DNA of 54,747 nt, taken from contig JARGOP010000023.1 in the NCBI GenBank assembly GCA_029233965.1, positions 8,857 through 63,603 on the forward strand. Reading direction: 5' to 3'. Below, piece after piece: positions 43,673 through 51,305 of this stretch (positions are counted from its first letter, which is position 1; every line of letters begins with the position of its first letter). This DNA is from Verrucomicrobiales bacterium (GTDB taxonomy: Bacteria; Verrucomicrobiota; Verrucomicrobiia; Verrucomicrobiales; DEV007). The position numbers and the translations under genes are program-made. The notes beneath the pieces were generated by a model, which was given only the letters and a program-made list of their open reading frames with translations, was not told where the DNA came from and ran no database searches.

Positions 43673-44740
43673 TTACTCTCCGGTGAGGAGAAAACGGATC
43701 GTTCCGATTCCAAGTCCGCTCACTCCCTCGACGCCGACGACAAACCGTCCGTCGGAACTACAGTTGGAAAAGCTCCCATCGTCATAGTCGCCGTGCCAGC
43801 CTGAGTCGTACGTGTCGGATAAATCCAACTGGGTTCCGGCAATGCGCGCAAAGGTGATCTTCGCGCGTCGAATCGCGGTGTTATCGCCGAAGACTTCGAT
43901 CTGAGAAATGGCGTAGCCTTTCCTGGCGATAACGTTACGGGGACGACCCTTCTTGTTGCCGCGAATCGTTTCGCCTTCTTTCCGGCCCGACTTAGTGAGG
44001 AAGATCGGGCGGATTCCACGGACGGTATCGAATCCTCTGAAATCACTGTATTGAAGCTCAATACCAATAAGAATTCCGGGAGTTGGGGGGAGATCCCGAT
44101 AGTCGCTTCCACCACCTTGCCCGGCGGTCAATTCGGCGGGGGTGATTGAGTCGGATTCAAAAAGTCGAGTGAGTTCCTCCCAGTTGGGCTCATCTACCGG
44201 CGACCTCAGACCATGCGCGGGCAGGAGGAGCTCCGCTTTTTTCTCGAGTTCATCGAGCCGTTCCTGAGTCATTTGCAGCTCATCCCTCACGGCGACGGCT
44301 CTTTCCAGTTCGCCTGCTTTGGTCAATTCGCCGATGAGTGTATTGAGATGTTCCTGATAAAGCTGGGTTACCTCGAGCACGGATTGGAGCGATGCGGCTT
44401 CGCGCGGACCCTTTGCATCAAGATAGATGGATTGAAGCTTCTTCAAATCCGGGTATTGATCAGTGATTTCGGTCGGCTTCTCGCGAAATTTTTTGCGCTC
44501 AGCTTTCACGGCAATCAGGCCTTCAAGGTTTCCGTCTGCCTGAAACTGAGTTGCCAGTTCATCCAGCTTGGAGTCGTAAAATTCCCCGAGTTGGATCAAC
44601 GGGGCCTCAGCCTCGGTGAGGGCAATGTGATAATCGAGGCGCAGCTTCGAATGGGGAGACTCTTCTTCGGTGCTTCCCGGTCGCGGCACGATAGTGAGAA
44701 CTGACAGGAGACTGCCGGCGAGGATGACGCGTGATTTCAT
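43673..44740 (-). CDS. Exported protein of unknown function with coiled coil
   Basis: A protein of about 355 residues that I do not recognise. The N-terminus MKSRVILAGSLLSVLTIVP is a signal peptide (ATG at 44740; an ATG at 44752 gives four more residues). Residues about 40-165 are highly charged and helical, with heptad-like Leu spacing, suggesting a coiled coil. After a linker with GQGGGSDYRDLPPTPG, the C-terminal 140 residues are a beta-rich domain (GILIGIELQYSDFRG, YAISQIEVFGDN, FVVGVEGVSGLGIGTIRF) that vaguely resembles sugar-binding jacalin-like folds. It is downstream of the antiporter gene on the same strand, and convergent with mogA. Confidence 0.75.
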   Translation of the reverse strand: MKSRVILAGSLLSVLTIVPRPGSTEEESPHSKLRLDYHIALTEAEAPLIQLGEFYDSKLDELATQFQADGNLEGLIAVKAERKKFREKPTEITDQYPDLKKLQSIYLDAKGPREAASLQSVLEVTQLYQEHLNTLIGELTKAGELERAVAVRDELQMTQERLDELEKKAELLLPAHGLRSPVDEPNWEELTRLFESDSITPAELTAGQGGGSDYRDLPPTPGILIGIELQYSDFRGFDTVRGIRPIFLTKSGRKEGETIRGNKKGRPRNVIARKGYAISQIEVFGDNTAIRRAKITFARIAGTQLDLSDTYDSGWHGDYDDGSFSNCSSDGRFVVGVEGVSGLGIGTIRFLLTGE

Positions 44741-44795
44741 CTCTCCGATCATGAGGTGACGTGGGGAATCATGTCAATACCCGCTCCTTATCAAA

Positions 44796-46043
44796 TCAAC
44801 CTGCTTTCCGCTGAATGGATTGATAGAGTTTGCTGATCGTGAGTCCCTGCACCGCGATGGAAAAAATGACGACCATGTAGGTCAGTTTGAGGAAGAGGCT
44901 TCGATCACTTTCGGCCGGCAATGCGAGGGCCAGTGCAACCGAGATCCCGCCCCGGAGTCCTCCCCACGTGAGCATGCGTATAGCGCCTTCACTGAAAGGT
45001 CTCTTCCTTGATAGAGTGGCCACCGGGATGGAAACGGAGATCGCTCGACAGGCGAGAACGACGAGGATCATGATTAGCCCGAGGATGAACGTCTGCACTG
45101 AGAATTCGTTGGCGACGATGAGAAGCTCGAAGCCGATCAGCGCGAAGAGAAGTGCGTTGAGAATTTCGTCGATCAGTTCCCAGAACAGATCGAGGTGCTT
45201 TCGGGTTGTGTCGGACATCGCGAGAAGGCGGCCGTGATTTCCGATCATGAGTCCGGAGACGACCATGGCGAGTGGACCGGAGAGATGGAAGTGCGAGGCG
45301 AGAGTATAGCCGCCGGTGACGAGCGCCAGAGTGATGAGGACTTCGACCTGATAATTATCAATGCGCTTCAGGAGATAATAGCCGAGGAATCCGAGAGCGA
45401 CTCCGAAAGCAATTCCGCCGATCACTTCGACGGCAAACAACTCGGCAATGAAGACGAGGGACGGTTCGTGCTTTCCCGTCGCGATCGAAAGAAGCGCGAG
45501 GAAGACGACCACGCCGACGCCGTCGTTGAAGAGGGACTCACCGGTGATTTTTGTCTCGAGACTTTTCCCGACCCCGGCCCTCTTGAGGATACCGAGGACC
45601 GCGACGGGATCCGTCGGTGAAATCAGAGCGCCGAAAAGAAGACAGTAAATGTAGGGTGTCTCGAAACCAAAGAGAGGCAGGAGGTAGTAAGCCGCCGTGC
45701 CGACCAGCACCGTGGAGATCAGGACTCCAACGGTCGCCATGAGAGCAATGACCCACTTCTGCTTCGACAGGTCGGAGAGATCAACATGCAGCGCCCCTGC
45801 GAAGAGGAGGTAGCTCAGCATGACGTCGAGAAGAACGTCCCCGAAATCGATCTGGCTGACGATACTCTCGGCAAAGAGTTCGATTCCCGGAACGAAAAGG
45901 CCCACGATCACCAGCACGAGAGACATGAGAAGGCTCAGGAGCATGATGCCGATGGTGGTCGGCAGCTTGAGGTATCGGATATTGAGATATCCTAACAGTG
46001 CGGCAACGGCGAGAAGGACGGCAATCAGCTCGAAGAGGGACAT
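44796..46043 (-). CDS. CPA1-family Na+/H+ antiporter
   Basis: A 415-residue membrane protein with about 12 hydrophobic segments of the NhaP/CPA1 family, which exchanges Na+ (or K+) for H+. The conserved ALISPTDPVAVLGIL (about 140-155) and TGESLFNDGVGVV (about 167-179) include the Asp residues of the ion-binding site. A TTACCGGTAA palindrome lies 19 bp before the start on this strand. The gene is placed between the VWA gene and the unknown exported protein, all on the minus strand; gap sizes (45 and 55 bp) leave co-transcription open. Confidence 0.92.
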   Translation of the reverse strand: MSLFELIAVLLAVAALLGYLNIRYLKLPTTIGIMLLSLLMSLVLVIVGLFVPGIELFAESIVSQIDFGDVLLDVMLSYLLFAGALHVDLSDLSKQKWVIALMATVGVLISTVLVGTAAYYLLPLFGFETPYIYCLLFGALISPTDPVAVLGILKRAGVGKSLETKITGESLFNDGVGVVVFLALLSIATGKHEPSLVFIAELFAVEVIGGIAFGVALGFLGYYLLKRIDNYQVEVLITLALVTGGYTLASHFHLSGPLAMVVSGLMIGNHGRLLAMSDTTRKHLDLFWELIDEILNALLFALIGFELLIVANEFSVQTFILGLIMILVVLACRAISVSIPVATLSRKRPFSEGAIRMLTWGGLRGGISVALALALPAESDRSLFLKLTYMVVIFSIAVQGLTISKLYQSIQRKAG

Positions 46044-46061
46044 AAAAAGCGGTGATCAGGG

Positions 46062-46071
46062 TTACCGGTAA
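46062..46071. promoter_or_regulatory. 10-bp perfect palindrome before the antiporter gene
   Basis: TTACCGGTAA lies in the 45-bp gap between the VWA gene and the antiporter gene. It may be an operator for the antiporter; chance occurrence is also quite possible. Confidence 0.2.
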
Positions 46072-46088
46072 GGCGGGCGTCGACGGCG

Positions 46089-47885
46089 TCAAGAATCCAT
46101 CGGCGACAGGGCGGGACTGGATTCACCGGGTTTGGCGAGTACGGCCCAGATGCCGAGGGCAAGGAGAAGAAGGGTAATCACCCAGAGAGGCCACCAGGGA
46201 TCGCTCACGGTTTGGTTTTCGAGAATCTTCTTCGACACGCCGGGGAGGTCAGAGCGGCTTGACGCTTCTGAGAAGTCGGCCTCGCGGGTGTCGGCAAAAT
46301 TGGCCGCTCCGGTCAAGAGGAGGCGTTCTCCGTGGTAGATGGAAAAGAATCCGGGATCCCGCGGTGCCTTGAGGCTGGAAGCGCGGCCTGCGGGAAGGGT
46401 GGCCGCTCCTGTGCTATCAATGAATCGCAACTCCGACGCCTCGTCGCCTTTTTCGACCGCAAGATTGAGTGGCTGACGAAGGTCAAAATTTTGCGCTGCC
46501 GGAGCGACCTTCGCCTCTCTCAGGTAATCGACGTATCGATGGATGAGGACGATAAAGGCGGGAAGGCGCGGGGCATTGGATTGCGCGACGTCGAAGTTGA
46601 AGAGAAGCTGCTTCCGGTCCGGAAAGAGGCGGAGGATGATGAGGGGCCGTTCTCCCTGCCAAAGCAACACAGTATCTTCACTCGTCGCGGGAATCGAAGG
46701 CGTTTTCTTCGCGATGAGTCCCTGCCAGTTGAGGTTCTCGACGAGTTCATGATTCTCCGCAGTAATGAGACCACTGAAGAATTCGCGGGGAACACTCTTC
46801 TGATGCAGGAAGACGATGGCTTTCGGCGGAAAAGGGGAGGGTGAGAGTGGATTGTAGGTCGAAAAAACGAGGTCGGGCGCTTCCGCGGTGGATTCGACGG
46901 AGTCGAAGAGGGGGGCATTCTCGAGGCTTCGGATCAGGTCTGAGATGAGAGGCTCCGCGTCCTCTTCAACGGAATGCGCGGTGAGAATCGGCTTTGGCAG
47001 GGGGGGCACGAGAAAGAGCTGGTCGTCGCGTGAAAAGGCGTCGTCTTCGAGGAGGAGCCGAATGCCGGGACTTCTTTCGGGGAATTTTCCAGCAAGGGTG
47101 CGGACTTCGCCGGGAGCGAGGGTGATGGATCGCGGCGCGGTGATCTGCGTTCCCACCGCGAGAGTCCATTGCCGCGTTTGGGGCTCTTTTCCATGATTCA
47201 TGACCGTCACTTCCCAGGCGGTCTCTTCTTCGCGGACTTCGATGCGATGGCCGGCAAATCCCACGTTTTCAATCGGAGTGCCAATGCAGAGGAGGCGGGC
47301 GCCGTAGGGCGGATCGATTTCGTGATCGGTCACATAGATCAAGGTCCCCTCCGATCCGGCCAGACTCCGGCCGACCTGCAGGGATGCTTCGGGAGAGTGG
47401 GCACTGTTCGAGGGTTCCCACTCCCGAACCGTTTGCAGCAGGTCGTCGAGAGAATCGCCACGATAAAGTGTGTCCCCATCATCGTGGGATTCGATGAGTG
47501 TCAGGGAAACTTCGTTCAGTGCTGTCGTGAGGGGCGGAATTTCCAAACCCAGCGCGGTGACGGCATCCTCCTTGAACGCTTTCATGGAGGCCGAACTGTC
47601 GATCACGAGGACGATTCGCTGCACGATTGCATCCCGATCCCACCGTGGCTCCACGAGCAACCAGGTCAGGATGAGAACCCCGAGCATTTGGAGCCAGAGA
47701 GGCAGTGAGTTTCTCAGGCGGTCGATTTTTCTTCCCTGGATACTCTGCCGGTCAATTGCATCGAGAAGGAAAAGTGTGCTCGAGGGTAATTCCTTTGACT
47801 GCCGCTGCAGGAAATGGATCAGAATCACCACGGGAATTCCGAGGAGTGCCCAAAGTCCGGCCGGGTTGGTGAAGAGAAGAGGCAT
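46089..47885 (-). CDS. BatA-like membrane protein with von Willebrand A domain
   Basis: A 598-residue protein with two N-terminal membrane helices (about 7-25 and 62-80), a VWA domain directly after them and a C-terminal helix near 570-588. The metal site DSSAS (residues 96-100) matches the MIDAS consensus DxSxS, and TDHEIDPP later resembles its acidic partner. The N-terminal BatA module (LLFTNPAGLWALLGIPVVILIHF) is diagnostic. In MoxR clusters such proteins are thought to act in metal-dependent protein assembly or envelope maturation. It begins on the last base of the DUF58 gene (TGATG). It ends the six-gene run whose first gene is moxR. Confidence 0.88.
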   Translation of the reverse strand: MPLLFTNPAGLWALLGIPVVILIHFLQRQSKELPSSTLFLLDAIDRQSIQGRKIDRLRNSLPLWLQMLGVLILTWLLVEPRWDRDAIVQRIVLVIDSSASMKAFKEDAVTALGLEIPPLTTALNEVSLTLIESHDDGDTLYRGDSLDDLLQTVREWEPSNSAHSPEASLQVGRSLAGSEGTLIYVTDHEIDPPYGARLLCIGTPIENVGFAGHRIEVREEETAWEVTVMNHGKEPQTRQWTLAVGTQITAPRSITLAPGEVRTLAGKFPERSPGIRLLLEDDAFSRDDQLFLVPPLPKPILTAHSVEEDAEPLISDLIRSLENAPLFDSVESTAEAPDLVFSTYNPLSPSPFPPKAIVFLHQKSVPREFFSGLITAENHELVENLNWQGLIAKKTPSIPATSEDTVLLWQGERPLIILRLFPDRKQLLFNFDVAQSNAPRLPAFIVLIHRYVDYLREAKVAPAAQNFDLRQPLNLAVEKGDEASELRFIDSTGAATLPAGRASSLKAPRDPGFFSIYHGERLLLTGAANFADTREADFSEASSRSDLPGVSKKILENQTVSDPWWPLWVITLLLLALGIWAVLAKPGESSPALSPMDS

Positions 47886-48775
47886 CAGGTGAGTTGGATT
47901 GCGCCGGAGGGAACCGCTTCCTTCCGGACTGCTTCCTCGAAGCGTGTCGATGAATCGATTCGGGCGAAGGGGATTTGCGCTCTCATTGAGGCTGCTTTCC
48001 AGCGGTCAAAGTGGCGACGATAGGATTCCAGATAGCGTTTGAGCAGCAAAGCATCGACCCGGCGGTCATTCCGGGATCCGTCTTCAGAATCGATGAATTC
48101 GTAGTTCCCGTCCCACCCGGGATCCGATTCCGCGGTCGAAAATGGACAAAGGAGGACGGCCCGGCCGTGCTGACGTTGAAGTGACTGCACAAGGTTTTCC
48201 GGAGCGGCCCGGAAAAGCAGGTCGCTGATGAAAACGCGCAGGGAACGCTGCCGGAATGGGATTGCCCCCAGAGCGGGCGGGGCGGAGGACGCGGTTTCTT
48301 CCATTTCCTCAGTCAACTCCTGCCAGTGATGCGTGAGGAGCGCATGCGTTTCGACCGGTTTCCAAAGTGGGCCCCTTGTCAGGAAAACCCTCGCGGAGGC
48401 GCCGGCACGCTCGGCCGAGAAGAAGGAAAAATAGAGCAACTCAAGGGCTCGTTCCGCTTTCCCGTCGATCGCGAACATTGACCCTGACACATCCATGATG
48501 ATCTCCACAACGGGGCGAACTTCCTCGCGGTAGAGTTTCAAAGTGTAGTCGCCGGTTCGCGCGAAGGCCTGCCAGTTGATGTGGCGGGGGTCGTCTCCGG
48601 GCAGGTAGTTCCGGTGATCCTGAAAATCGAGAGAGCTTCCCACTCCGATTCCGGCGTAGTCGCCGGGGTTGCCGCGCCAGTTCCGGTCATTGAGCGGAAG
48701 CGAAAAGCGATCAGCAAGAGCCCGGGCCCGCGTTGCGGCGGGTTCGGCGTCAATTTCCTGCAGGGGGCGAAGCAT
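47885..48775 (-). CDS. DUF58 domain protein
   Basis: A 296-residue soluble protein with the DUF58 signature DFQDHRNYLPGDDPRHINW (residues 50-68) and a VWA-like MIDAS site in DVSGSM (95-100). DUF58 proteins are encoded nearly always with MoxR AAA+ ATPases and VWA proteins and are presumed chaperone partners. The gene overlaps the ABC permease stop by one base (TAATG) and the VWA gene by one base (TGATG), implying translational coupling across the three genes. Confidence 0.92.
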   Translation of the reverse strand: MLRPLQEIDAEPAATRARALADRFSLPLNDRNWRGNPGDYAGIGVGSSLDFQDHRNYLPGDDPRHINWQAFARTGDYTLKLYREEVRPVVEIIMDVSGSMFAIDGKAERALELLYFSFFSAERAGASARVFLTRGPLWKPVETHALLTHHWQELTEEMEETASSAPPALGAIPFRQRSLRVFISDLLFRAAPENLVQSLQRQHGRAVLLCPFSTAESDPGWDGNYEFIDSEDGSRNDRRVDALLLKRYLESYRRHFDRWKAASMRAQIPFARIDSSTRFEEAVRKEAVPSGAIQLT

Positions 48776-50223
48776 TATTCAGCGGGCGAAGCATTGTCAA
48801 GAGGGGTGGATTTCAGTGCCGCGAAAAATTCCCGGACCTTTCTCCGCTGGCGAAGAAGGGGAAAGCCGAGGCACAGGACCGTCGTGGCGAGCGCGATGCC
48901 GAGATGAAGCGGGGAATCCGCCCCCGCTTCATTCTCCGCGTAGATGAGAACGGAGGGAAGGGCGGTGCAGAGGTAGATCAGGTCTTCGTATTGGCTCAGA
49001 GCATTTCCAATCGCGATGATCATGAGGGTAAGAACGAAGAGTCCTCCCTGAATGAACACATAGACTCCAAAGGTAAAATGGTGTGAGCCGTGCCCCGAGA
49101 AAAAGAGGTGAATGATGAGCAGGGGGAAGAGGATGACGTTGCACATCGAGAGGAAGAGGACAATATCGCCCGGGTCTTTGAAATCAGGCCCGGAAATTCC
49201 GGTGTTTCCGAGCAGAAGGGAACCGAAGAGCAGGGCGGCGGAAAGCAGAAAGAATGCGAGTCCGCTGATCCAGCCCGGGCTGAAAAAGAGAGCGGCGAGC
49301 CCGCCGAGAGGGTGTTTCCGGAAGGGCGCGAGGACGCGGGAGAAAATGGGAAGGGGTTCCGTGAGGGCATCAATCAGCGCCAGCCCTAGAATGATGCAGG
49401 TCACGACAAAGACTTGTTCGCTGACACCGAAGAAATGGAAAAGCTGAGCGATGAGGACGAAGACAAGCGCGGTGACACGCTTTCTCGTGGCGAGATTTTC
49501 CGAGAGCGGCGAAATCCGGCTCGCCCCGAAACTGAGGAAGAAAATGATGCCGTAAATTCCCGCGAGTGCGAAGAGCAGCGTCGACTCCAGCTGGGTTCCT
49601 CTCCCGCGGGTTCCGAAGACCGTTAAGCTAAGAACGCTCGAGATCGATGCCGCAAAGAAAAACATCGCGGCAAGGAGGAGTCCCCGCAGAATGATATTTT
49701 TGAAAACCGAAGAGCCGATCGTGATCGCGGTCATGAGACCGGAGCCAAGGCCGATCGCCCCGAGCGCGACGAGATCGGTCACGAAATTCACATTCCCGAG
49801 GTAATATCGAATCACGAGATAGGGAAGGACGCCGGTCAGGAAAAGAAGTCCCTGAGCGTTCAGAGCGGTCCATTTTCCAAGAGTGATGCGCCAGCCGTTG
49901 AGCCGGGTCAATTGAACCAGATCCATCGTGTTCATCTGATACTCGGAACTGAGTGCCGCAAATCCGCGGAGCGGCTGGACGACGAGAAGCGTCGCGATGA
50001 TGAAAAACCAGAAGAAGCCGTCCGCGTCGCGCGAACCGGGATCCGCAATGCCTGCGATGAGGCAGAGTATCATGAAGGTTTGCAGGAGAATGAACGCGAT
50101 AACAAAGAGGTTCGTCCTCATGCCCTGACGAAGCTCCTTCACGAGGACCGGACTGAAGCGGGAGGAAAAGTCGGTGATCCTGCTTTCGAGAGAAGGAGAG
50201 GAGGCTGAATTGGCGGAGGACAT
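48775..50223 (-). CDS. ABC-2-like transporter permease
   Basis: A 482-residue polytopic membrane protein with about 11-12 hydrophobic segments. It starts with FSPVLVKELRQGMRT, a motif typical of ABC-2 permeases next to the ATPase contact. A pattern SSEYQMNTMDLVQLTRLNGWRITLGKW near residue 100 is also typical of this subgroup. The matching ATPase gene lies 98 bp upstream on the same strand, and DUF58 follows with a one-base overlap. The substrate is unknown. Confidence 0.87.
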   Translation of the reverse strand: MSSANSASSPSLESRITDFSSRFSPVLVKELRQGMRTNLFVIAFILLQTFMILCLIAGIADPGSRDADGFFWFFIIATLLVVQPLRGFAALSSEYQMNTMDLVQLTRLNGWRITLGKWTALNAQGLLFLTGVLPYLVIRYYLGNVNFVTDLVALGAIGLGSGLMTAITIGSSVFKNIILRGLLLAAMFFFAASISSVLSLTVFGTRGRGTQLESTLLFALAGIYGIIFFLSFGASRISPLSENLATRKRVTALVFVLIAQLFHFFGVSEQVFVVTCIILGLALIDALTEPLPIFSRVLAPFRKHPLGGLAALFFSPGWISGLAFFLLSAALLFGSLLLGNTGISGPDFKDPGDIVLFLSMCNVILFPLLIIHLFFSGHGSHHFTFGVYVFIQGGLFVLTLMIIAIGNALSQYEDLIYLCTALPSVLIYAENEAGADSPLHLGIALATTVLCLGFPLLRQRRKVREFFAALKSTPLDNASPAE

Positions 50224-50274
50224 GAAAGAGGGAGCTGGCGGAGGGGAAAGAGGCGGAAAAAGGATAAGGGCTTG

Positions 50275-50314
50275 GATTCAACCGGGTCCGGTCAGGGACT
50301 CAAGAGGGTAAGGG
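50275..50314 (+). repeat. Paired CAACAGGGT element, copy D
   Basis: Half-sites CAACCGGGT (starts 50279) and CAAGAGGGT (starts 50301) lie 22 bp apart. The sequence can be aligned with copy A without gaps: 18 of 20 in the first part and 10 of 13 in the second. It lies in the 98-bp gap between the ABC ATPase and ABC permease genes. Confidence 0.55.
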
Positions 50315-50321
50315 GATGGCT

Positions 50322-51305
50322 TCAACTGACGATGGGAACGCCGGAGGCTTCGATCTGTCCGAGGATTTCAATAAAGGCGTCTTCGAGCTTCCGCTCCTCC
50401 TGGCGGAACTGGGTCACGGTGAGGCCGGCTTCGATCATGCGGCGGAGTATCGTTCCGATGACTTCGGGTTCGATGGAATCGATTTCAAGGCGGCCTCCGT
50501 TTCTGGTTCCGTCGAGGAACTTCACATCGGGATTGGTGTCGGCCCATTCCCGAAGTTTGTCGCCGGGCTCAATGAGGTCGACGGAGAAGATGCTCGATCC
50601 GGAGGTGCCCCGGCGGAGACTTTCCGAGGATCCGTGGTGAATGATCTGGCCCTGGTTGATGAAAAGAAGGGTGTCGCACATTTCATCCAACTCGGAGAGA
50701 ATGTGGGAGCTGATGAAAACAGTTTTCCCCTCTTCGGCGAGGATGCGAATGAGATGTTTCAGTTCGACCCGGGCTTTGGGATCGAGACCGGCGGCCGGCT
50801 CATCGAGAATCAGGACCTCGGGATCGTGGAGGAGCGCCCGGCCGAGGCAGAGTCGCTGGCCCATTCCTTTGCTCAGCTTGTCAGTGAGCCGGTCGGCAAG
50901 GGGCACGAGATCGGTGAACTCCATGACCTCCCTGATTCGCTCGACCCGCTCTTCCCCTTTGTAGCCGAGGGCGCGGGCAAAGAAGTCGAGATACTCCAGC
51001 ACCGTCATGTGGTGGTAGGTGCCGTAGTGGTCCGGCATCCAACCGATCAGGCTCCGGACTTCGGTTGGAAAATCGACGACGTCGATGCCGCAGACTTTCA
51101 TGGTCCCTGCGGTCGGGTAATCGAGCGTGGAAAGAATCCGCATCGTCGTCGTCTTTCCGGCCCCGTTGGCCCCGACGAATCCGACAACCTTGCCGCGCTC
51201 CACGGTGAAGGAAATTCCGCGGACGGCATGGAGATTGTGGAAGCTCCTCCAGAGATTTGTCACTTCAATGGCAGGACTGGCTGCCCCGGGCCCGGATGCG
51301 TTCAT
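50322..51305 (-). CDS. ABC transporter ATP-binding protein
   Basis: A 327-residue ATPase of the ABC-2/GldA-like type. Walker A is GANGAGKTT (about 45-53), the signature is LSKGMGQR (variant of LSGGQ), Walker B is LILDEPAAGLDP. A C-terminal extension of about 100 residues follows the ATPase fold, as in DrrA/CcmA-like proteins. The start codon overlaps the stop of the upstream membrane protein gene (ATGA). Together with the permease at 48775 it forms one ABC transporter inside a MoxR/DUF58/VWA operon. Confidence 0.92.
   Translation of the reverse strand: MNASGPGAASPAIEVTNLWRSFHNLHAVRGISFTVERGKVVGFVGANGAGKTTTMRILSTLDYPTAGTMKVCGIDVVDFPTEVRSLIGWMPDHYGTYHHMTVLEYLDFFARALGYKGEERVERIREVMEFTDLVPLADRLTDKLSKGMGQRLCLGRALLHDPEVLILDEPAAGLDPKARVELKHLIRILAEEGKTVFISSHILSELDEMCDTLLFINQGQIIHHGSSESLRRGTSGSSIFSVDLIEPGDKLREWADTNPDVKFLDGTRNGGRLEIDSIEPEVIGTILRRMIEAGLTVTQFRQEERKLEDAFIEILGQIEASGVPIVS

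Noticed and set aside
46117-46135. A further copy of the CAACAGGGT element in the VWA gene (GGATTCACCGGGTTTGG)
   Set aside because: Only one weak half-site without a partner at 22 bp; likely chance.
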